Positions 18,797 through 23,540 of a stretch of 23,540 nucleotides of DNA are shown piece by piece; positions within the stretch are counted from its first letter, which is position 1; every line of letters starts with the position of its first letter. Source of the stretch: Pelargonium cotyledonis (lineage: Eukaryota; Streptophyta; Magnoliopsida; Geraniales; Geraniaceae); the NCBI GenBank assembly GCA_036897625.1, contig JAYMTA010000862.1:1-23540 (forward strand), given 5' to 3'. Made by a program: the position numbers and the translations under genes. The notes under the pieces were generated by a model. It searched no databases. It saw nothing but the letters and a program-made list of their open reading frames with translations, and was not told the origin of the DNA.

Positions 18797-19373
18797 ACAG
18801 ACATTGTACCCGTTGTTTTTGAAAATAGTCAACACCTTAATTTCCTCTCTATAATTTAAAGGTTGTTTGGTAGTCCTTTAAAAATAGGTTTGGACCAACC
18901 AAAAAAGTATTATCAAAAGATTTTTATTTATTTTGTAGTGCTCGTGACATAACTTTCTGAGTGAATCTTAATCAACTACGGTTTTCATTAACAAATGTGG
19001 CATGATTCATTGAATTTGATTAGTTGACTTAATTATGAGATATATATTACTCATATTACATCTAAACATAAATAAATCGAGATTGATCATGAAATTAAAC
19101 TTCATCAACGAATTTTGTTATACAGAATTCATTCCAACACATCTTTACACAAACACCTCGTGTTATTTCATGAGTTTATAACCGCTTTCAATTGGGTTTT
19201 CAAACCGTAAACCACATTTTATTTATCAGTCTAGTACAGAAAATAACTATACAGAGAGAAAAAAACATCGAATAACACTTATTCGTACTCTATACAAAGT
19301 TTATTTCCAACACAATATCTTACACCAAAAAACGTTCAAACTATTTTGGATTATATATGTTTTGTTGATTGGC
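18797..19373. other. AT-rich spacer between TMN-B and the XRI1-like gene
   Basis: No coding sequence is visible. It should contain the distal TMN-B promoter on one side and the 3' UTR and polyadenylation site of the XRI1-like gene on the other. GGTTGTTTGGTAGTCC near 18861 resembles the end of a MITE, but no partner end was found. Confidence 0.4.
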
Positions 19374-21198
19374 TCAACCCTTGGTCTTGACAATAGTGAT
19401 TGTGCCTCTACCTTGTGTGTGAATCTTTGTAAGTGCCACAATTGCCTTGCCGGACAAACCAAGACCGTCCGTCCAAAGAGATGTCGGTGAGCCGCCCACC
19501 GGGTGGCGCACGGGCTTTGTTGGCCGCATAAGTAGTCTCTGGTTAATATCTCGGAGCGTTACATCTCCATCAAATCCCCCGGGCTTCACCACTTCAAATG
19601 GATAAATAATTTTTCGTGTAGAACTATCTGTACAAACAATAATCAAAGGATGAAATTCAAAACGTTTCGATTAAGAATTAAGTTAGAGTTTGTACTAAAC
19701 CCAAACTGAAAATTGATAATTGAGGCTATTTTATGATACGATTATACAAAATGTGAGTCAAATTTCGAGTGCACATGAATATAAGTTTCAATGGTCTTCG
19801 AAGACCGAAAGATTTAGAGGAATGGTATTATACTTGAGATTGAGGAATCATTGAAACTATCTGAATTCTTGGATGCATAAGAATCGATTTGGGATTTGGA
19901 AGACGAAGAATAGAGATCTCCTTTTTCAGCAACAATTGCAATTGATTGGTCATTCACGAAGGAATCATCTACAAAACAGGAAAAAAAACACATGAATTAT
20001 AACACTAAGACCAGAACTGATCATTCGGATTTTGAATAAAAATATATGAATTTGTTCAATTCAAATGTGATCAGATCAAAAAAATCAGATCAGATAGCAA
20101 GAGTCTGCGGGTACAGATCCAAAATTATTAGTCTCTACGTACGCTGCAGCAAACAACCATAAGAGACAAGTGAATCATAAATTGTTGCATGATTTGTGGG
20201 ACTATGTTTTTCCACTTTGTCTCTTCCATATGTTTGACTTCACATGCTTTTAATATAGTATACAATTCAAGTTTAAAGTCGGGTTGAAAAAAAATTACTT
20301 GTCCTCAACAAGATCCAACTCACTGCCCAAAACACCAAAATTCAAATAGCCAGCTTTAAACAAAAGCATGCAATTGGTTCTTATTCATTACCTTCAACAA
20401 ATTGTGTAGCCATGGAAGTACACATCATGGATGGATTTGCAGCTACATGGTCAGCAAGATCTTGGTGGATCTATCACAAAACAAGCAAAATTGTACATGA
20501 GAACTCACAAGCATCATTCAAAAGAGCTAATTTGAACTCAGACTCAAAAGAGGTGCAAGCCGTAGCACACACTTTTAAGTGCTCACATGTTTAGATCCAA
20601 ATTTACGACGCTAGATCCAATGCATGAGTATAATTAGAGTCGGTCAGCAATATGGACCCAAACTCATGGGCACCCGAGAATGAACACAAAGATTTGCGAG
20701 TTCGCATAAACTGGACCCGACCAATTTTTGGGTCAAGTTTGGCAAACTCACTCTTTTGTATATAAATCCCAAAACCCGAATGAACATGCACTCATTTCAA
20801 GTCGAGCTAGGCCTTCTCAATCCCATACCAAAAAACCCGACATAAGCCCGACCCAAAACCCGAATTGCCATCTCTAGTGAGAATCAAGTTACCATATGAT
20901 CATGAGAGTAGAAATATTCAGTTCTCTGTCTTTTGTTCCCATAGCTCCAATTGTCAGCAATAGCATCCTCAAGATACCCAGTTGACCCATGAGAAGAGAA
21001 AAGTGATTCTTCAAACACAACACACAACAAAACAAACACAAACAAGCCATGAATGCCCAAAAATAGCATAATGCTGAAAACAATTCAGAAGTTGAAATGA
21101 ACAGCAAAAACAGACAGTGAAGTGAGACAGAGAAATGTTAATTTACCCAAAGACATGTCTGAGCTGAGAATTTCAGAGCTCTGAAGATCACAATCCAT
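19374..21198 (-). CDS. XRI1-like protein (X-ray induced transcript 1 family), 211 aa
   Basis: Five GT-AG exons: 21147-21198, 20893-21008, 20392-20470, 19834-19968 and 19374-19627. Reading frame and phases join without a stop to give 211 aa. It starts MDCDLQSSEILSSDMSLESL, followed by GYLEDAIADNW and a basic patch (NKRQRTE, about 42) that could aid nuclear import. The middle is Ser-rich and probably disordered. The C-terminal 80 or so residues look conserved: YPFEVVKPGG, GDVTLRDINQRLL, PVRHPVGG, GLGLSGKAIVALTKIHTQG and RGTITIVKTKG. From memory these match the plant-specific XRI1 family; Arabidopsis XRI1 is ATM-dependent, induced by ionising radiation and needed for meiosis and pollen. This protein is shorter than XRI1 (about 300 aa as I recall), so it may be a paralogue. 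The gene structure is firm, the family name less so. Confidence 0.75.
20635..20876. mobile_element. hAT-type MITE-like insertion in intron 2 of the XRI1-like gene
   Basis: The right end, read on the minus strand, is TAGAGATGGCAATTCGGG, then a run rich in GGGTTTTGGGTCGGG. The (C/T)AGAGATGGCAA end is characteristic of plant hAT elements. The left end TAGAGTCGGTCAGCAATATGG is an imperfect match. The flanking 8-mers (AGTATAAT / GTGAGAAT) agree only partly, so a target duplication is doubtful. The length of about 242 bp explains over half of the 422 bp intron. Confidence 0.5.
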
Positions 21199-22723
21199 GG
21201 AGAATATTGAAACTTCATTTTTCTTCATTCATATATGTGAACAAAAAGCTATTGTTGCTTTGTTTTCTTTTGAGGGGACAATTATTGATGGGTCCTCTCT
21301 TTATGGAACTTTAGGACAAATATATGCAGTTATGTCAACTTTATGCTTGTATTTATATTACATTATTTACAAATAATTATTGCTGATATTTTAGACACTT
21401 ATTTGATGCAAAAACATAGATAATGTCATAAAATTTAAATTTTGGGGTCAAAATATTTGTAATAGACTTGCAAATATTGTGTCTAGTATATTTACATGAT
21501 AAACATAGTTTTCTTGATAAAAAGTAAGAGTTATAGATTCAAGTTTTGAGATGGGTACGTCCAAACCAACTTTTTGAGGATATTGAAAATATTTGACTTT
21601 AACCCGATTCTCAAGAGTGACACGGGTTTGTGCGACCCGATTTAAGGTCATATTTTGAGTATCCAAAAGTTTGAAACAATGTAATTAATCTCATAATCAA
21701 AAGATTGCTATAATATATTAGTGGATGCAAGTAAGTCAAACAAATATACATTAGACAGGACAAGAGCATAGAAGGAGCTTTTGCTTTTTAGGTGACACAA
21801 GAAATAGCAAATTGATCCTCTATTTGTTAAAAAGAGATGCTAGAAGGATTGTTGTTTTATTTTATTTTCAACATTCTAGCTAGGCTTTATGGAGGAGAAG
21901 AAAAAAAAAACAAAAAGGAAAAATCTCGAATTTCGTATAAAAAATATTAACCAACAATTTATGTGATATACACGGCGGTCTTGAGAATTTTAGAGACTCT
22001 GTGCCAAAAACACAACTTGGGTCCCTAAATTCTTTAAATCGTAACGAATGAAAATAAATTTAATTAGTTAACCAATATTAATTTGTTGGTTGCGGTTTTA
22101 AATCATTCTTAAACTTAAGAGTAAAATATGCATACTCTTGTTAATAAAAAAAATAGAGTAAAAATTTGACATGAATACAATATTTGATTCACTAAGACAC
22201 AATAAAAATAGCAAAAACTTTGTTTTTATATACTATGCATGTTTAGGAACTGAACCATCATATGCAATTTTTTATTTTTATGAACCGCAATCGATTAAAG
22301 ACTACAGTTAAACCACACTAAATCAATTCGGTTAAAAATCAATCGATTTTAATTTTATTTATATACTAACCAAATATAAGCAAAATAACAATTTTTAACA
22401 TTTCTCGAAATCTAATTAGAGCCCAGAAAAATTTAACTTTAAAATTAATTACATATCTAACCCCGATGTAGAAAAAATCACATATATAAGCCCAATAAGA
22501 GACATGGGATTTGAACTATATAATTTCTAGATGAAAAGAATGACTTGTTCCTTTTAGTGGAGCTTCATGCTCTTAGTTGCATAGAAGAAGAGATGACAAA
22601 TATAAAATGTGGAGAGCCTCAGAAAAATAACTTGTTCAAAGTGAGAGCTGAATAAAGTTTATAATATAAAAATGTTGAATTAAACAAAAAGGCCTATTTT
22701 TGTGAAAATTAATCTCAATTTTG
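21199..22723. other. AT-rich spacer upstream of the XRI1-like gene
   Basis: No gene is visible. The first 150 bp should be leader and promoter of the XRI1-like gene; ATATATTTG on the minus strand near 21319-21327 is a candidate TATA. I looked for a SOG1-type CTT(N7)AAG site, the damage-response motif, and did not find a clear one by eye. The rest is AT-rich with homopolymer runs near 21900 and no recognised element. Confidence 0.4.
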
Positions 22724-22864
22724 TTGCAGTTTATAGTCGCAGATAATAACAGCAGCTAAAAGTCAAAAAATTGCATTATTGCAGTTTATAATCGCAGATA
22801 ATAACTGCAGCTAAAATAATGTTCTATTGCAGTTTGTAACCGCAGTTACTAACTGCAGCTAAAA
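22724..22864. repeat. Three 38 bp repeats with inner palindromes (transposon-like)
   Basis: TTGCAGTTTATAATCGCAG...CTGCAGCTAAAA occurs at 22724-22761, 22779-22816 and 22827-22864 with few differences; starts are 55 and 48 bp apart. The third copy holds GCAGTTACTAACTGC, a perfect 7 bp inverted repeat around one base. A fragment (AAACCGCTGAAATGC) follows. Like the array at 6838-7710 this looks subterminal to a DNA transposon, but the motif differs. Confidence 0.7.
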
Positions 22865-23540
22865 ATAAAACCGCTGAAATGCTTTGCCCTGGCTTCGCAG
22901 GGGCCATGCGATCGCCGGACACCCTAATAGCCGGCCTTGGTGACATATTATACTTAATATTTTTGTGTGAGTTAAAATTTAGTTTAAACGAATAATAGTT
23001 TGACAAATATAATACAAGTACTCACATAATTTCTTAACACGGTGCGTTTGGTGTACTGTTAATGCAGTGTGACCCGGCTAAACCAAATAAACAACTGAGG
23101 CACTGAAAAAAGGGGCAGTACTGTGACTTTGAAATAGGCAAGGGATGGTTGAAAACACAACCAGCATACTGAACAGCAAAATTTAAGACTATCATTATTC
23201 CCTAACTAAACTTTTTCTGTTTATTTTTCTTCCAGTGGGGCTTGGCAGGTGAACACACGCACGAATGAGATGGAATGGAAAGCTTATTCCAGCATTTTCA
23301 TTCTATCCTCATGTTTGGTAGAAGCAGGAATAACTAGAAAGCTGATTCCATGAGGAGAGCCCATTCCAGTTTTTTTATGAAAATCATTACTCCTCAAAAT
23401 CTAAGGAATGGTCATTCCAACTTTTGTGGGAATGAAATTTAAAACTAAAATTTACTATAATAGCCTTGTATGTACTTATATTTTACCCTTCATAACTATA
23501 TTTTTGTATTAAAAAATTAAGATTAAATTGTATATTAATA
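22865..23540. other. Non-coding right end with MITE-like fragments
   Basis: No gene is visible. GGTGCGTTTGGTGTACTG at 23041, and a 23270-23440 stretch with repeated (A)AAGCT(T/G)ATTCCA and GGAATGGTCATTCC next to CATGTTTGGTAGAAGC, have the style of plant MITE ends (TTTGGT...GGAATG). The window ends before any matching terminus can be seen. Confidence 0.35.

Noticed and set aside
21199..21700. SOG1 damage-response site upstream of the XRI1-like gene
   Set aside because: No CTT(N7)AAG match was found by eye in the proximal promoter, so damage control cannot be claimed from the sequence.
1..23540. Autonomous transposon, retrotransposon or viral genes
   Set aside because: No reverse transcriptase, integrase, transposase or capsid-like sequence was seen in any frame; only short non-autonomous remnants.

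Overview
The window looks like nuclear DNA of a flowering plant, probably a dicot. The spacers are AT-rich, the genes have many short GT-AG introns, and small non-autonomous transposon remnants sit between and inside genes. I found no tRNA, rRNA, CRISPR array or prokaryotic feature, and no reading frame for a transposase or reverse transcriptase. The species cannot be named from the sequence.

Layout. (1) Plus strand, about 530-6700: a PRP38-family, SR-like splicing factor (SRL1 / PRP38B type, 421 aa). It has a 1.36 kb intron in its 5' leader, built largely from a degenerate repeat of about 200 bp, and probably an intron in its 3' UTR. (2) 6.7-8.4 kb: an array of short inverted TAGCGACG-type motifs, then a MITE-like inverted-repeat element just beyond the stop codon of the next gene. 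(3) Minus strand, 8452-12140 and 14447-18614: a tandem pair of transmembrane 9 superfamily (TMN / EMP70) genes of the Arabidopsis TMN2/3/4 type. Both have seven coding exons, and exons 2-7 match in length exactly. (4) Minus strand, 19374-21198: a five-exon gene for a 211 aa protein that I assign to the plant XRI1 (X-ray induced 1) family at moderate confidence. (5) 21.2-23.5 kb: AT-rich DNA with another short repeat array and MITE-like fragments.

The genes do not form a pathway: a spliceosome component, two Golgi/endosomal membrane proteins and a probable nuclear meiosis/DNA-damage protein. From memory, Arabidopsis also carries a TMN gene (At5g37310) close to SRL1 (At5g37370), so the SRL1-TMN neighbourhood may be old.

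The most notable structures are non-coding. Two unrelated genes each carry a degenerate tandem repeat in the first intron. The SRL1 repeat unit contains a telo-box-like motif. One repeat family lies in opposite orientations on either side of the last two exons of TMN copy B. I saw no clear previously undescribed system, and the findings are ranked accordingly.
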